Assembly: GCF_009911795.1 (NCBI RefSeq)
Contig: NZ_CP047898.1
Span: 4,712,001 to 4,776,000, forward strand
Direction: 5' to 3'
Origin: Pseudarthrobacter psychrotolerans
GTDB taxonomy: Bacteria > Actinomycetota > Actinomycetes > Actinomycetales > Micrococcaceae
Length of the DNA stretch: 64,000 nt
In this document: in pieces, positions 8,269 to 18,326 of the stretch
Position numbering within the stretch: position 1 is the first letter of the stretch
Layout of the letters: the number at the start of each line of letters is the position of its first letter
Notes under the pieces: generated by a model
What the model saw: only the letters and a program-made list of their open reading frames with translations
Databases searched by the model: none
What the model was told of the DNA's origin: nothing
Position numbers and translations under genes: made by a program

Positions 8269-9567
8269 GTGACCACTACCGCCACCACCACAGCCGCCGT
8301 CAGCAACCAGTCGCTGGCCGAGCTTGACCCCGAAATCGCAGCAGTCCTCAACCAGGAACTTGGCCGCCAGCGCGGCACCCTGGAAATGATCGCCTCCGAA
8401 AACTTCGCCCCGCGCGCCGTGATGGAAGCCCAGGGCTCGGTCCTGACCAACAAGTACGCCGAGGGTTACCCGGGCCGCCGCTACTACGGTGGCTGCGAAT
8501 ACGTTGATATCGCGGAGCAGTTGGCCATCGACCGCGTCAAGGCACTGTTCGGTGCCGAATACGCCAACGTCCAGCCGCACTCCGGTGCCCAGGCCAACGC
8601 CGCAGCACTGTCCGCCATGATCACCCCCGGCGACAAGATCCTGGGCCTGTCTCTGTCCCACGGCGGCCACCTGACCCACGGCATGAAGCTCAACTTCTCC
8701 GGCAAGCTCTACAACGTCGCTGCCTACCAGGTGGAGCCGGACAACTTCCGCGTGGACATGGACAAGCTGCGCGAGCAGGCCATCGCCGAGAAGCCCCAGG
8801 TCATCATCGCCGGCTGGTCCGCCTACCCGCGCCACCTGGACTTCGCAGCTTTCCGCTCCATCGCCGATGAAGTGGGCGCGCTGCTCTGGACCGACATGGC
8901 ACACTTCGCCGGACTGGTTGCTGCGGGCCTGCACCCGAGCCCGGTGCCGTACTCCGACGTCGTCACCTCCACCGTGCACAAGACGCTCGCCGGCCCCCGT
9001 TCCGGTGTGATCCTGGCCAAGCAGGAGTGGGCCAAGAAGATCAACTCCAACGTCTTCCCGGGCCAGCAGGGCGGCCCGCTCATGCACGTCATCGCGGCCA
9101 AGGCCGTGGCCTTCAAGATCGCCGGCACCGAGGAATTCAAGGAGCGCCAGGAGCGTGTCCTCGAAGGCGCCAAGATCATTGCCGACCGCCTCAACCAGGC
9201 CGACGTCGCCGAAGCCGGCGTCTCCGTCCTGACCGGCGGCACGGACGTGCACCTGGTCCTGGTGGACCTGCGCAACTCCCAGCTGGACGGCCAGCAGGCC
9301 GAGGACCTCCTGCACTCCGTGGGCATCACCGTGAACCGCAATGCGGTCCCGTTCGACCCGCGGCCGCCGATGGTCACCTCGGGCCTGCGTATCGGCACCC
9401 CGGCCCTGGCCACCCGTGGCTTCGGTGCTGCCGAGTTCACCGAGGTGGCGGAGATCATCGCCACCGCGCTGAAGGCCGGCACCGCCACGGACGTCGAGGC
9501 GCTGCAGTCCCGCGTGGACAAGCTCGCCGCCGATTTCCCGCTGTACCCGCAGCACGAGCAGTGGTAA
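8269..9567 (+). CDS. glyA: Serine hydroxymethyltransferase
   Basis: A 432-residue PLP enzyme that converts serine and THF to glycine and 5,10-methylene-THF. The PLP-lysine motif [14 protein letters not shown] is present (Lys about 238), as are [31 protein letters not shown] and the cofactor-binding [13 protein letters not shown]. Length is normal. The GTG at 8269 follows a good ribosome site (CCAGGAGTTTTTC). It is the first gene behind the ZTP riboswitch and folD follows after 3 bases, so the two are one operon. Confidence 0.97.
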   Translation: MTTTATTTAAVSNQSLAELDPEIAAVLNQELGRQRGTLEMIASENFAPRAVMEAQGSVLTNKYAEGYPGRRYYGGCEYVDIAEQLAIDRVKALFGAEYANVQPHSGAQANAAALSAMITPGDKILGLSLSHGGHLTHGMKLNFSGKLYNVAAYQVEPDNFRVDMDKLREQAIAEKPQVIIAGWSAYPRHLDFAAFRSIADEVGALLWTDMAHFAGLVAAGLHPSPVPYSDVVTSTVHKTLAGPRSGVILAKQEWAKKINSNVFPGQQGGPLMHVIAAKAVAFKIAGTEEFKERQERVLEGAKIIADRLNQADVAEAGVSVLTGGTDVHLVLVDLRNSQLDGQQAEDLLHSVGITVNRNAVPFDPRPPMVTSGLRIGTPALATRGFGAAEFTEVAEIIATALKAGTATDVEALQSRVDKLAADFPLYPQHEQW

Positions 9568-9570
9568 TCC

Positions 9571-10470
9571 ATGACCATTGAAACGGGAACCGCACAGATT
9601 CTTGACGGCAAGGCTACCGCCGCTGCCATCAAGGCCGAGCTGACCGAACGCGTGGCCGTACTCAAGGCCAAGGGCGTCGTTCCCGGACTGGGCACCATTC
9701 TGGTGGGCTCCGACCCCGGAAGCACCTGGTACGTGGGCGGCAAGCACAAGGACTGCACCGAGGTGGGCATCACGTCCATCCGCCGCGACCTGCCCGAGGA
9801 CACAAGCCAGGACGAACTCCTTGCCGTGATCCGTGAGCTGAACGGGAACTCGGAATGCACCGGCTACATCGTGCAGCTTCCCTTGCCCAAGCACATCAAC
9901 CAGGACGTCATCCTGGAGGCCATGGATCCGGAAAAGGACGCCGACGGCCTGCACCCCATGAACCTGGGCCGCCTGGTGGCCAACGTCAGCGGACCCATGA
10001 CTTCGCCGCTGCCGTGCACACCCAAGGGCTGCGTGGAGCTGCTCACCCGGCACGGCATCAGCCTCAAGGGCAAGCGCGTGCTGGTGGTGGGCCGCGGTGT
10101 GACCATCGGCCGTCCCGTCGGGCTGCTGCTGACCCGCAAGGATGTCAACGCCACGGTCATCCTGGCGCACACCGGCACCGTGGACCTGGCCGCCGAACTC
10201 CGCCAGGCCGACGTCGTGATCGCCGCTGCGGGAGTCCCGCACATGATCAAGGCGGCGGACCTGAAGCCGGGCGCAATAGTGCTCGACGTCGGCGTGAGCC
10301 GTGTGGACGATGGCAACGGCAAGGCGGTGGTCACCGGAGACGTGGACCCCGCCGCTGCCGGCGTCGCCGCGTGGATCTCCCCGAACCCGGGCGGTGTGGG
10401 GCCGATGACCCGCGCCATGCTGCTGGCCAACGTGGTGGAAACCGCGGAACGCCAGGCAGGGCTCGCCTAA
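9571..10470 (+). CDS. folD: Bifunctional methylene-THF dehydrogenase / methenyl-THF cyclohydrolase
   Basis: A 299-residue FolD. The catalytic Tyr/Lys pair is in [12 protein letters not shown] (Tyr about 54, Lys about 58), PLPKHINQ and the DVDGLHP-type loop [12 protein letters not shown] are present, and the NADP-binding [18 protein letters not shown] follows. It oxidises 5,10-methylene-THF and hydrolyses methenyl-THF to 10-formyl-THF, directly downstream of the GlyA reaction and under the same riboswitch. A strong terminator follows at 10488-10538. Confidence 0.97.
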   Translation: MTIETGTAQILDGKATAAAIKAELTERVAVLKAKGVVPGLGTILVGSDPGSTWYVGGKHKDCTEVGITSIRRDLPEDTSQDELLAVIRELNGNSECTGYIVQLPLPKHINQDVILEAMDPEKDADGLHPMNLGRLVANVSGPMTSPLPCTPKGCVELLTRHGISLKGKRVLVVGRGVTIGRPVGLLLTRKDVNATVILAHTGTVDLAAELRQADVVIAAAGVPHMIKAADLKPGAIVLDVGVSRVDDGNGKAVVTGDVDPAAAGVAAWISPNPGGVGPMTRAMLLANVVETAERQAGLA

Positions 10471-10487
10471 CAGCAGGAACAGTACGA

Positions 10488-10538
10488 CGACGGCGGCCCG
10501 CACCTTCTCATGGAAGGCGCGGGGCCGCCGTCGGGCTT
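10488..10538 (+). terminator. Terminator after folD
   Basis: Inverted repeat CGACGGCGGCCCGC / GCGGGGCCGCCGTCG with a smaller hairpin in the loop, followed by GGCTTTA. It separates the glyA-folD unit from the next gene. Confidence 0.7.
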
Positions 10539-10599
10539 TAACGGCAGGGCGTGGTGTTCGCCGGGGGAAGAAGGTGCCTTGGTGCGCCGCGGCGTTTGA

Positions 10600-10605
10600 G
10601 ACAAT
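10600..10605 (+). promoter_or_regulatory. -10 box of the membrane-protein gene at 10612
   Basis: GACAAT lies exactly six bases before the ATG at 10612, indicating a leaderless transcript. Confidence 0.45.
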
Positions 10606-10611
10606 GGACCC

Positions 10612-11175
10612 ATGCGATCTCTGGGTAATCCTGAAACTCCGTCCGGCCGGTCCAAGAGCGGCTTCTCCATGCTGCGGATCAGCGGCCCGGGAATGATGGT
10701 CTTTGTCATCGCTTTCCTCGTTGCTGTGATCTTCGCGGCCAACCAGAACGACGTCGTTGGCTGGGTTGTCGCGATCATCGCCGCCTTCTGGCTGGCCCTC
10801 GCAGCCTTTGTGGTGTTCAGCATCCAGAAGGCCGCCAAAAAAGCCGGCGCCAAGCTGACCGAAGCCCACAATGCCTTCAACACTGCAGCCGGCCGCGCGC
10901 CGTCGTCGTCCTCGGCTGACCACGGGGGCACCCGGGTGGTGTACGAACGCACCGAGGCGGACGAGGTCCGCGACCTCAAGCTGGACCATTCCTTCAAGAT
11001 CGTCCAGGTGCAGATCCAGGTGGTAGAGAAGGAGCGCGCCAAGGGTGAGGCAGCGGACCAGGACACGATCCGCCGCGCACTGGAGACCATCGAGATCACC
11101 GCCACGAACGCCCGCGACATGATCCGTGCCGGCGGCGGAACCGGTGACCCGGTCAGCGGAACCATCATCGACTAG
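10612..11175 (+). CDS. Small two-helix membrane protein of unknown function
   Basis: 187 residues. A short basic N-terminus (residues 1-25) is followed by two hydrophobic helices (about 26-42 and 48-70, GMMVFVIAFLVAVIFA and WVVAIIAAFWLALAAFVVF), then a cytoplasmic-looking, charged, partly coiled region (KAAKKAGAKLTEAHNAF; LKLDHSFKIVQVQIQVVEKERAKGEAADQDTIRRALETIEITATNARDMI). I do not recognise a named family. The regular spacing of the gene between a terminator and xth and its codon use look like a normal native gene. The start ATG fits the -10 box at 10600. Confidence 0.75.
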   Translation: MRSLGNPETPSGRSKSGFSMLRISGPGMMVFVIAFLVAVIFAANQNDVVGWVVAIIAAFWLALAAFVVFSIQKAAKKAGAKLTEAHNAFNTAAGRAPSSSSADHGGTRVVYERTEADEVRDLKLDHSFKIVQVQIQVVEKERAKGEAADQDTIRRALETIEITATNARDMIRAGGGTGDPVSGTIID

Positions 11176-11178
11176 AGT
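11173..11178 (+). promoter_or_regulatory. -10 box of the exonuclease III gene
   Basis: TAGAGT ends seven bases before the GTG at 11186; it overlaps the stop codon of the upstream gene. Confidence 0.45.
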
Positions 11179-11185
11179 AGTGCGG

Positions 11186-12019
11186 GTGATCTCGGCATTG
11201 AAGAAGGACCACCTTCGCATCGCATCAGTCAACGTCAACGGCCTCCGGGCTGCCTACAAGAACGGTATGGCGGCATGGCTGGAGCCCCGCGAGGTGGACA
11301 TTCTCTGCCTCCAGGAAGTCCGGGCGCCTGACGCGATCGTGCGCCAGCTGCTCGGTGATGGCTGGCACATCCTGCACGCCGAAGCCGAGGCCAAAGGCCG
11401 CGCCGGCGTCGCCATTGCATCCCGGGAAGAGCCGCTGGAAACCCGCAGCGGCATCGGCGATGACTACTTCGCCACCGCCGGACGCTGGGTGGAGGCTGAT
11501 TTCCGGGTGGCCGACGCCGCGGGAAACCCCGCGCAGCTGACCGTTGCCAGCGCCTACGTACACTCCGGTGAAGTGGGCACGCAGAAGCAAGTGGACAAGT
11601 ACCGGTTCCTGGATGTCATGAGCACCCGCCTACCGGAACTGTCCAAGCACAGCGACCACGCAGTGGTGGTGGGCGACCTGAACGTGGGCCACACCGAGCG
11701 GGACATCAGGAACTGGAAAGGCAACGTCAAGAAGGCCGGCTTCCTGCCTGACGAGCGTGCCTATTTTGACCGCTTCTTCGGCGAGGATATCGGCTGGAAG
11801 GACGTCCACCGGGGCCTGGCGGGCGACGTCGACGGCCCATACACCTGGTGGTCACAGCGCGGCCAGGCGTTCGACAACGACACCGGCTGGCGCATCGACT
11901 ACCACATGGCAACCCCGGCCCTCGCCGCCGCCGCGTTCTCAGCGGTGGTTGACCGGGCACCCTCGTGGGACACCCGCTTCTCTGACCATGCCCCGCTGGT
12001 AGTGGACTACCGGCTCTAA
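11186..12019 (+). CDS. xth: Exodeoxyribonuclease III (xth family AP endonuclease)
   Basis: About 277 residues of the exonuclease III / APE1 family, which cleaves DNA at abasic sites and degrades 3' ends. Visible motifs: [14 protein letters not shown] (N-terminal Asn), CLQEVRAPD (metal-binding Glu), [23 protein letters not shown] (catalytic Asp-x-Asn), TWWSQRG and the C-terminal [10 protein letters not shown]. The frame is open to 11126; the GTG at 11186 is chosen because the -10 box TAGAGT (11173-11178) predicts transcription to begin there; GTG 11180 is the alternative. Confidence 0.92.
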   Translation: MISALKKDHLRIASVNVNGLRAAYKNGMAAWLEPREVDILCLQEVRAPDAIVRQLLGDGWHILHAEAEAKGRAGVAIASREEPLETRSGIGDDYFATAGRWVEADFRVADAAGNPAQLTVASAYVHSGEVGTQKQVDKYRFLDVMSTRLPELSKHSDHAVVVGDLNVGHTERDIRNWKGNVKKAGFLPDERAYFDRFFGEDIGWKDVHRGLAGDVDGPYTWWSQRGQAFDNDTGWRIDYHMATPALAAAAFSAVVDRAPSWDTRFSDHAPLVVDYRL

Positions 12020-12041
12020 GCCCCGAAGGTTTTTTCTCCCC

Positions 12042-13085
12042 ATGACTAGCCCGATTTCCCCGGTGACCAAGAAACGCATCCTCTCAGGTGCCAAGCCCAC
12101 GGCCGACTCCCTGCACCTGGGCAACTACATTGGCGCTGTCCGCAACTGGGTGGACATGCAGGCCGAATATGATGCCGTCTTCTTCATCCCGGACCTGCAC
12201 GCCATCACGGTGGACTTCGATCCCGCCGAGCTCGCCAAGCGCACCCGCGTGGTGGCCGCACAGTACATAGCCGCCGGCATCGACCCGGACAAAAGCATCT
12301 TCTTTGTGCAGTCCCATGTCCCCGAGCACGCCCAGCTGGCCTGGGCCCTGAACTGCATCACCGGCTTCGGCGAGGCGTCCCGGATGACACAGTTCAAGGA
12401 CAAGACGCAGAAGTCGGGCGCGGACGCGGCAACGCTTGGCCTGTTCGCCTACCCCACGCTGATGGCAGCGGACATCCTGCTGTACCAGACGGACCTCGTG
12501 CCGGTGGGCGAGGACCAGAGGCAGCACCTGGAACTCACCCGGAACCTGGCCCAGCGCTTCAACACCCGCTACGGCCACACTTTCACCGTGCCGGAAGCTA
12601 CCATCCTCAAGGCCAGCGCCAAGATCTACGACCTGCAGAACCCCAGCGCCAAGATGTCCAAGACGGGCGAGTCCCCCAACGGTTCCATCCAGCTGCTGGA
12701 GGACCCCAAGCTCGCCGCGAAGCGCATCAAATCCGCAGTCACGGACACCGGATCCGAAGTCCGCTTCGACGCCGAAGCCAAGCCCGGGATCTCCAACCTC
12801 CTCACCATCTACTCCACGCTCACCGGGAAGTCCGTCGCTGAGCTGGAGGCGGAGTACGAGGGCAAGATGTACGGCCACCTGAAAGTGGACCTTGCGGAGG
12901 TCATGGTGGACTTCATCACGCCGCTGCGGAACCGCACCAATGAACTGATGGCGGACCCGGCCGAGCTGGACCGGCTGTTGGCCCAGGGCGCCGAGCGGGC
13001 CAGGGAAATCGCCGCAGTGACCCTCGGCCAGGTCTATGAGCGCATGGGCTTCCTGCCGTCCCTCAGCCTCGCAGGCGTCCGCTAG
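12042..13085 (+). CDS. trpS: Tryptophanyl-tRNA synthetase
   Basis: A 347-residue class Ic synthetase that charges tRNA-Trp. The HIGH-like motif is [11 protein letters not shown] (about residues 22-32), the KMSKS-like motif is AKMSKTGES (about 202-210), and the substrate-site helix and [24 protein letters not shown] are typical. The C-terminal helix ([29 protein letters not shown]) is complete. The ATG at 12042 is 22 bases after xth with a GAAGG ribosome site. Confidence 0.97.
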   Translation: MTSPISPVTKKRILSGAKPTADSLHLGNYIGAVRNWVDMQAEYDAVFFIPDLHAITVDFDPAELAKRTRVVAAQYIAAGIDPDKSIFFVQSHVPEHAQLAWALNCITGFGEASRMTQFKDKTQKSGADAATLGLFAYPTLMAADILLYQTDLVPVGEDQRQHLELTRNLAQRFNTRYGHTFTVPEATILKASAKIYDLQNPSAKMSKTGESPNGSIQLLEDPKLAAKRIKSAVTDTGSEVRFDAEAKPGISNLLTIYSTLTGKSVAELEAEYEGKMYGHLKVDLAEVMVDFITPLRNRTNELMADPAELDRLLAQGAERAREIAAVTLGQVYERMGFLPSLSLAGVR

Positions 13086-13089
13086 CTCG

Positions 13090-13689
13090 ATGTCGGCCGC
13101 CAGCAATGTCAGTGAAGGAATGAGTGTAGGCGTCATTCTGGGCTTCCCCCCTGCCATCGCCGAGGAACTTCAACGGTGGCGTGCCTCCTTCGGGGACCCC
13201 ATGGCGGGGGTGGTGCCCGCACACATCACGCTGGTCACCACCACAACCACGCAGGACTGGGCAGCCACCCAGGCGCACGTCCGCGAAGTGGCGCAGCGGC
13301 AGGTCCCGTTCATGGTCACCATTGCCGGGACCGGAACGTTCCGGCCGGTATCCCCGGTGGTTTACATCAACGTGGAAGACGGGTTCGAGTCCTGCGTGGA
13401 GCTCCACGAAAAACTCCAGACGGGCCCGCTGCAACGCGAGTTGCCGTTCTCGTACCACCCGCATGTCACGATCGCCCACGATGTTGCGCCCGAAAGCCTG
13501 GACGAAGCCGAAACGGTGCTTGAAAGTTACCGGGCAACCTTCCCGGTGGTTAGCATGGGACTCTACGAGCATGATGCCGACGGCATTTGGCAGCTACGGG
13601 AAGAGTTGGACTTTGGGACCGAAACTGACCACGACGGCGGGTCCTTCGCCGCGGACGCCGACGCAAACGGAGCCACCGCTCCCCACTGA
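13090..13689 (+). CDS. 2'-5' RNA ligase / 2H phosphoesterase family protein
   Basis: A 199-residue protein with the two HxT/S motifs of the 2H phosphoesterase fold: VPAHITLV (about residue 46) and YHPHVTIAHD (about 129). Such enzymes act on 2'-5' or cyclic phosphodiester bonds in RNA or nucleotides; the substrate here is unknown. The gene lies 4 bases after trpS and is probably co-transcribed. The start is uncertain: ATG 13090 or ATG 13120, the latter beginning MSVGVILGFP. The acidic C-terminal tail overlaps the proposed start of the next gene. Confidence 0.8.
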   Translation: MSAASNVSEGMSVGVILGFPPAIAEELQRWRASFGDPMAGVVPAHITLVTTTTTQDWAATQAHVREVAQRQVPFMVTIAGTGTFRPVSPVVYINVEDGFESCVELHEKLQTGPLQRELPFSYHPHVTIAHDVAPESLDEAETVLESYRATFPVVSMGLYEHDADGIWQLREELDFGTETDHDGGSFAADADANGATAPH

Positions 13690-14809
13690 ACAGGCGGCCC
13701 TGAAGCTCGCAGTCATCCAAAAACGGATGGAGTGGGGCAAAGCCAGAAGGTCCGACGGCGGCCCGGTGGCCAGCTCGCTGGCGATGCTCCAGTGGCTGCT
13801 CGCCCGGCTTAACGCCTTCCGCCCGATGCGCGCGTGGCAGCACTACAACCTCCAGCACGGCCCCTTGATGAGCGCCGGCATCGGCTTCAACATGTTCTTC
13901 TCCATCACAGGCCTGTTGGCCACGGGTTTCTCCGTTGCCGGCCTTGTGCTGCGGGGCCAGCCTGCCCTGCTGGACACCATCACCGGCAGCGTGGCCCAGA
14001 GCGCGCCCGGCCTGCTGAAGGTGGGCGGGGGAGAAGGGCTGGTTGATCCGAAGGACCTCCTGAACCCCGATGGCCTGGGCTGGACGGCCGTGATTGCGGC
14101 AGTGGTTACGGTCATCACGTCCCTGGGCTGGATCGCCGGACTCCGCGATGGCCTGCGCGGCGTGGTGCAGTTGCCGCCCCTGAAAATTAACCCGATTGTC
14201 CTCAAACTTCGCGACGCCGGCACCCTTCTGCTCCTGGGAGTTGCCCTGGTGATCAGCGCCGGGGCGTCACTCGTGTTCGGCACAGCCGCTGGCTGGGTCA
14301 CGGACTTCCTGCGGCTGGATCCGGTGGTGGCAGGTCCGCTGACCACCGTGATCAAGATCGGTGTGCCGCTGGTCCTGAGCTGGGTCACGGCCGTCATCAT
14401 GTTCAGGCTGGCCGGTGGCCTCAAGCTCTCCCGGCGCGCACTCCTGGAGGGGACCATCCTTGCCGCGGTGGGCACCACGGTCCTGCAGGTATTCAGCACC
14501 GAACTGCTGGCCGGTGCGGGACGGAACCCCATCCTGGCGCCGTTTGCCATCATCATCGGCCTGCTGATCTGGTTCAACCTGGTCAGCCAGGTCTACTTGG
14601 TGTCCGCCGGCTGGTCCACCATCCGCGAAGAAGACCTCCGGAGCGCACCAGCCGGCCACGACAAAGCCCTGTGGGGCTCCCGGCAGGTCCAGCCCGGCAA
14701 GCTACCCGTGGAGGGCCACAGCGACGGAAAGCGCCCCGTCGCCGGGCACCAAGGCGGCCCGGCAGTTACTTCCCGGCGTCGAGGTACTGGTCGGCCCAGG
14801 CAGAAATAA
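13613..14809 (+). CDS. YihY/virulence factor BrkB family membrane protein
   Basis: An inner-membrane protein of about 398 residues. The family hallmark is visible: a cytoplasmic N-terminus (RPMRAWQHYNLQHGPLMSAGIGFNMFFSITGLL) leading into about six membrane segments, with the C-terminal block LLIWFNLVSQVYLVSAGW. The hydrophilic tail carries a basic stretch (SRRRGTGRPRQK). Function is not established for the family; the old RNase BN label is wrong for it. The start is uncertain. TTG 13613 preceded by GGAAGAG is used because residues PTEQAALKLAVIQKRMEW look like part of the protein, but ATG 13727 is possible. The 3' end overlaps the convergent hydrolase gene by 44 bases. Confidence 0.82.
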   Translation: MGPKLTTTAGPSPRTPTQTEPPLPTEQAALKLAVIQKRMEWGKARRSDGGPVASSLAMLQWLLARLNAFRPMRAWQHYNLQHGPLMSAGIGFNMFFSITGLLATGFSVAGLVLRGQPALLDTITGSVAQSAPGLLKVGGGEGLVDPKDLLNPDGLGWTAVIAAVVTVITSLGWIAGLRDGLRGVVQLPPLKINPIVLKLRDAGTLLLLGVALVISAGASLVFGTAAGWVTDFLRLDPVVAGPLTTVIKIGVPLVLSWVTAVIMFRLAGGLKLSRRALLEGTILAAVGTTVLQVFSTELLAGAGRNPILAPFAIIIGLLIWFNLVSQVYLVSAGWSTIREEDLRSAPAGHDKALWGSRQVQPGKLPVEGHSDGKRPVAGHQGGPAVTSRRRGTGRPRQK

Positions 14810-15536
14810 TCCTGGCGGCCCGGGCTGCCTGGCCCTTGCCGGTCAGCAGGTGGTCACTGCCTTCGAGCGAGACAAAGTTCCGCGGATGGCGCGCCGTCTG
14901 GAAGATGGTGCTGGCGTTTTCGATGCCCACAGTGTTGTCCGTGGGGGAGTGGAGCACCATCAGCGGCTTATACAGCTGCCGGATGCAGTCCGTGAGGTCC
15001 GCGTTCTCCAGGTCCTCCACAAAGTGTTTCCGGATCTCCACGCGTTTCCCGCCGAGGTCCACTTCCGCGCTTCCCTCGCTGAGGATCTTGTCCAGGGCGG
15101 CGTCAAAGACGTGTGCCACGTGCTTGGGCGAGAACGGGGCACCCACTGTTGCGACGGCGTCGAGCTCCGGGATCTGGCGGGCAGCCGCGAGCACCGCCGC
15201 ACCGCCGAAGGAATGGCCCACAAGCAGGGAGATGGCCTTTCCCTGGTTGCGCATGAACCCGGCAGCCACAACGGTGTCCGCCACCTTGTGGCTGAAGGAG
15301 CCCTCCGACCAATAGCCGGCGCTCTCGCCCAGCCCCAGGTTATCGAAACGGAGCATCCCGATGCCGGTGTCAGCCAGGGCCTTGCACATCCGGGACGCCG
15401 CGGGGCTGTCCTTGCCCAGGGTGAAACCGTGGGAGAACACACCCCAGCCCCGTATGGGCCCCTCCGGGACGTCGATGATGCCGGACAGGAGCTCGCCGGT
15501 GGATCCTTCGAAGCTGACTTTTTCGGAACGGGACAT
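14766..15536 (-). CDS. Alpha/beta hydrolase
   Basis: A 256-residue serine hydrolase of the alpha/beta fold. The nucleophile elbow is VGHSFGGAA (Ser about 108), the oxyanion-region motif is FSHGFTLGKDS, and the acid and base are likely Asp in HSPTDNTVG and His in LEGSDHLLTG. The family includes esterases and peptidases, and no specific substrate can be inferred. It is convergent with the BrkB-like gene and sits downstream of the sdh terminator. Confidence 0.82.
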   Translation of the reverse strand: MSRSEKVSFEGSTGELLSGIIDVPEGPIRGWGVFSHGFTLGKDSPAASRMCKALADTGIGMLRFDNLGLGESAGYWSEGSFSHKVADTVVAAGFMRNQGKAISLLVGHSFGGAAVLAAARQIPELDAVATVGAPFSPKHVAHVFDAALDKILSEGSAEVDLGGKRVEIRKHFVEDLENADLTDCIRQLYKPLMVLHSPTDNTVGIENASTIFQTARHPRNFVSLEGSDHLLTGKGQAARAARIISAWADQYLDAGK

Positions 15537-15574
15537 CGCGGGCTGCTTTCGTTGGTGCCGTCAGGTGTTAAACA

Positions 15575-15614
15575 ACGACGGCGCCACCCCACCTAAGGTG
15601 GGTGACGCCGTCGT
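15575..15614 (-). terminator. Terminator of the sdhCDAB operon
   Basis: Inverted repeat ACGACGGCGCCACCC / GGTGACGCCGTCGT just beyond the sdhB stop. On the minus strand it is followed by TGTTT. Confidence 0.65.
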
Positions 15615-15629
15615 AAGCAAGAACCTGAA

Positions 15630-16412
15630 TTAGATCTTACGGGAAAGAATTGCCTGCTTGACCTCGGCAATTGCCTGGGTCACCTGGATGCCGCGGGGGC
15701 ATGCTTCGGAGCAGTTGAAGGTGGTGCGGCAACGCCATACGCCTTCTTTGTCGTTCAGGATTTCCAGGCGCATGTCGCCGGCATCATCACGGGAATCGAA
15801 TATGAAGCGGTGGGCGTTGACGATCGCGGCCGGGCCGAAGTACTGGCCATCGGTCCAGAACACCGGGCAGGAGGACGTGCACGCCGCGCAGAGGATGCAC
15901 TTGGTGGTGTCGTCGAAGCGCTCACGGTCCTCGGCGGACTGCAGGCGTTCCTTGGTGGGCTCGTGGCCCTTGTTGATCAGGAACGGCATGACTTCGCGGA
16001 AGGACTGGAAGAACGGCTCCATGTCCACGATCAGGTCCTTCTCCACCGGCAGGCCCTTGATGGGCTCAACGGTGATGGGCTTGGTGGTGTCCAGGTCCTT
16101 CAGGAGGGTCTTGCAGGCAAGGCGGTTGCGGCCGTTGATGCGCATGGCATCCGAACCGCAGACACCGTGGGCGCAGGAACGGCGGAACGAAACGCTGCCG
16201 TCAATTTCCCATTTGACCTTGTGCAGGGCATCCAGCACGCGGTCGGTGCCGTACATGGTCACCTTGAAGTCTTCCCACGTGGCGTCCTCGGACACCTCAG
16301 GGTTGTAACGGCGCACGCGCAGGGTGACCTCGAACGTGGGGATCTCTCCGCCGCCTCCGATGTGTGCGGGCAGTTCGATCTTGGAGGCTGGCTCAGCAAG
16401 TTCAGCGGTCAT
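15630..16412 (-). CDS. sdhB: Succinate dehydrogenase iron-sulfur subunit
   Basis: A 260-residue SdhB, the electron-transfer subunit of respiratory complex II. Cysteines of the [2Fe-2S] cluster are in RSCAHGVCGSDAMRINGRNRLAC; those of the [4Fe-4S] and [3Fe-4S] clusters are in CILCAACTSSCPVFW and CRTTFNCSEACPRGI. It is last in the sdhCDAB operon and begins 1 base after the sdhA stop. Confidence 0.97.
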   Translation of the reverse strand: MTAELAEPASKIELPAHIGGGGEIPTFEVTLRVRRYNPEVSEDATWEDFKVTMYGTDRVLDALHKVKWEIDGSVSFRRSCAHGVCGSDAMRINGRNRLACKTLLKDLDTTKPITVEPIKGLPVEKDLIVDMEPFFQSFREVMPFLINKGHEPTKERLQSAEDRERFDDTTKCILCAACTSSCPVFWTDGQYFGPAAIVNAHRFIFDSRDDAGDMRLEILNDKEGVWRCRTTFNCSEACPRGIQVTQAIAEVKQAILSRKI

Positions 16413-16413
16413 C

Positions 16414-18222
16414 TTAGTACTTCCTCACCATCGGCTCGTAGCGGGTAAAGACGACCGGTTTGGTGCCCAAACGGATGCCGGCTGTTGTTTCCGCGGACCC
16501 CGCGGTGCCGTCGGCCGGGGCGTGGTCATCCTTGTACGCCATGGAGTGCTTCATGAATTTTTCGTCGTCGCGTTCCGGGAAGTCCTCGCGGAAGTGTCCG
16601 CCGCGGGATTCCTCACGGTGCAGGGCCGCCACGGTCATGACCTTGGCCAGTTCCAGCAGGAAGCCCAGCTCAACGGCTTCGAGCAGGTCCAGGTTGAAGC
16701 GCTTGCCCTTGTCCTGGACGCTGATCTTCTTGTAGCGGGCCTCGAAGGACTCGATGTCCGTGAGGACCTGGTTCAGCGTGTCAGCCGTACGGAACACCTG
16801 CATGTTGGCGTCCATGGTGTCCTGGAGTTCCTTGCGGATTACCGCCACCTTCTCGTCACCGGTGCCGTTGCGGGCGATATCCAGCAGCTCGATGGTGTAG
16901 GCCTCCGGATCCTCCGGGAGGTCCACAAAGTCAGCAGTCTTGGCGTACTCCGCAGCGGCGATGCCGGCGCGCTTGCCGAACACGTTGATGTCCAGCAGTG
17001 AGTTGGTGCCGAGGCGGTTGGAGCCGTGGACCGAAACGCAGGCAACCTCACCGGCGGCGTAAAGGCCCGGGATGACGGTGTCGTTGTCCTGCAGGACCTC
17101 GGTGGTGATGTTGGTGGGGATGCCGCCCATGGCGTAGTGCGCCGTGGGGAACACCGGAACCGGCTCCGTGTACGGTTCCACACCCAGATAGGTGCGGGCG
17201 AACTCGGTGATGTCCGGGAGCTTGGCATCGATGTGTGCCGGCTCCAGGTGGGTCAGGTCAAGGAGGACGTAGTCCTTGTTCGGGCCGCAGCCGCGGCCTT
17301 CACGGACTTCGTTGGCCATCGAACGGGCCACGATGTCACGCGGTGCCAGGTCCTTGATGGTGGGGGCGTAGCGCTCCATGAATCGCTCACCCTCGGAGTT
17401 ACGCAGGATGGCGCCCTCGCCGCGTGCGGCTTCGGAAAGCAGGATGCCCAGGCCGGCGAGGCCTGTCGGGTGGAACTGGAAGAACTCCATGTCCTCCAGC
17501 GGAATGCCCTTGCGGAACGCGATGCCCATGCCGTCGCCGGTCAGGGTGTGGGCGTTCGAGGTGGTCTTGAAGACCTTGCCGGCGCCGCCGGTAGCGAAGA
17601 TCACGGACTTGGCCTGGAACACGTGCAGCTCACCGGAGGCGAGGTCGTAGGACACGACGCCGGCAACGCGCTTCTGCTTGTACGGCGTGCCGTCCTCACG
17701 GACTGCGTCTTCCTCGACCGTCAGGAGATCCAGGACGTAGTACTCGTTGTAGAACTCCACGTTGTGCTTGACGCAGTTCTGGTACAGCGTCTGCAGGATC
17801 ATGTGGCCGGTGCGGTCTGCTGCGTAGCAGGCGCGGCGGACAGGTGCCTTGCCGTGGTCGCGGGTGTGGCCACCGAAGCGGCGCTGGTCGATCCGGCCTT
17901 CGGGTGTGCGGTTGAACGGCAGGCCCATCTTTTCCAAATCCAGCACGGCGTCGATGGCTTCCTTGGCCATGACCTCGGCGGCGTCCTGGTCAACCAGGTA
18001 GTCGCCGCCCTTGATGGTGTCAAAGGTGTGCCATTCCCAGTTGTCTTCTTCGACATTGGCAAGGGCCGCACACATGCCACCCTGCGCCGCACCGGTGTGC
18101 GAGCGGGTGGGGTAGAGCTTGGTCAGTACTGCTGTGCGCGCGCGCTGACCGGACTCGATCGCGGCGCGCATGCCAGCGCCACCGGCACCGACGATGACGA
18201 CGTCGTACTTATGGACCTGCAT
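16414..18222 (-). CDS. sdhA: Succinate dehydrogenase flavoprotein subunit
   Basis: A 602-residue SdhA. The N-terminal FAD motif VVIVGAGGAGMRAAI (about residues 8-22), the covalent-FAD region SHTGAAQGGMCAAL and the substrate/FAD-binding block GSNRLGTNSLLDINVFGKRAG are present, with the catalytic Arg in VREGRG. It oxidises succinate to fumarate. The C-terminus (GGHFREDFPERDD) is complete. It is followed directly by sdhB and preceded by the membrane-anchor genes. Confidence 0.97.
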   Translation of the reverse strand: MQVHKYDVVIVGAGGAGMRAAIESGQRARTAVLTKLYPTRSHTGAAQGGMCAALANVEEDNWEWHTFDTIKGGDYLVDQDAAEVMAKEAIDAVLDLEKMGLPFNRTPEGRIDQRRFGGHTRDHGKAPVRRACYAADRTGHMILQTLYQNCVKHNVEFYNEYYVLDLLTVEEDAVREDGTPYKQKRVAGVVSYDLASGELHVFQAKSVIFATGGAGKVFKTTSNAHTLTGDGMGIAFRKGIPLEDMEFFQFHPTGLAGLGILLSEAARGEGAILRNSEGERFMERYAPTIKDLAPRDIVARSMANEVREGRGCGPNKDYVLLDLTHLEPAHIDAKLPDITEFARTYLGVEPYTEPVPVFPTAHYAMGGIPTNITTEVLQDNDTVIPGLYAAGEVACVSVHGSNRLGTNSLLDINVFGKRAGIAAAEYAKTADFVDLPEDPEAYTIELLDIARNGTGDEKVAVIRKELQDTMDANMQVFRTADTLNQVLTDIESFEARYKKISVQDKGKRFNLDLLEAVELGFLLELAKVMTVAALHREESRGGHFREDFPERDDEKFMKHSMAYKDDHAPADGTAGSAETTAGIRLGTKPVVFTRYEPMVRKY

Positions 18223-18326
18223 ACTTGGGCGCTCTTTCTCTCAAAATTCGCTATAAAACAACGGGCGGGCGTTGCCTGCACCGCAAAATACAGCCTGCGG
18301 CTCACCGCGGGCAGCGGATGAACGGA

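Noticed and set aside
8146..11238. A 1030-codon open frame on the minus strand across glyA, folD and xth
   Set aside because: It is antisense to three well-recognised genes, is made of residues typical of GC-rich shadow frames (His, Gly, Asp, Val, Gln), and shows no known domain.
17026..18321. A 431-codon plus-strand frame opposite sdhA
   Set aside because: It lies within the sdhA coding region, which has all family motifs; the frame has no recognisable domain.
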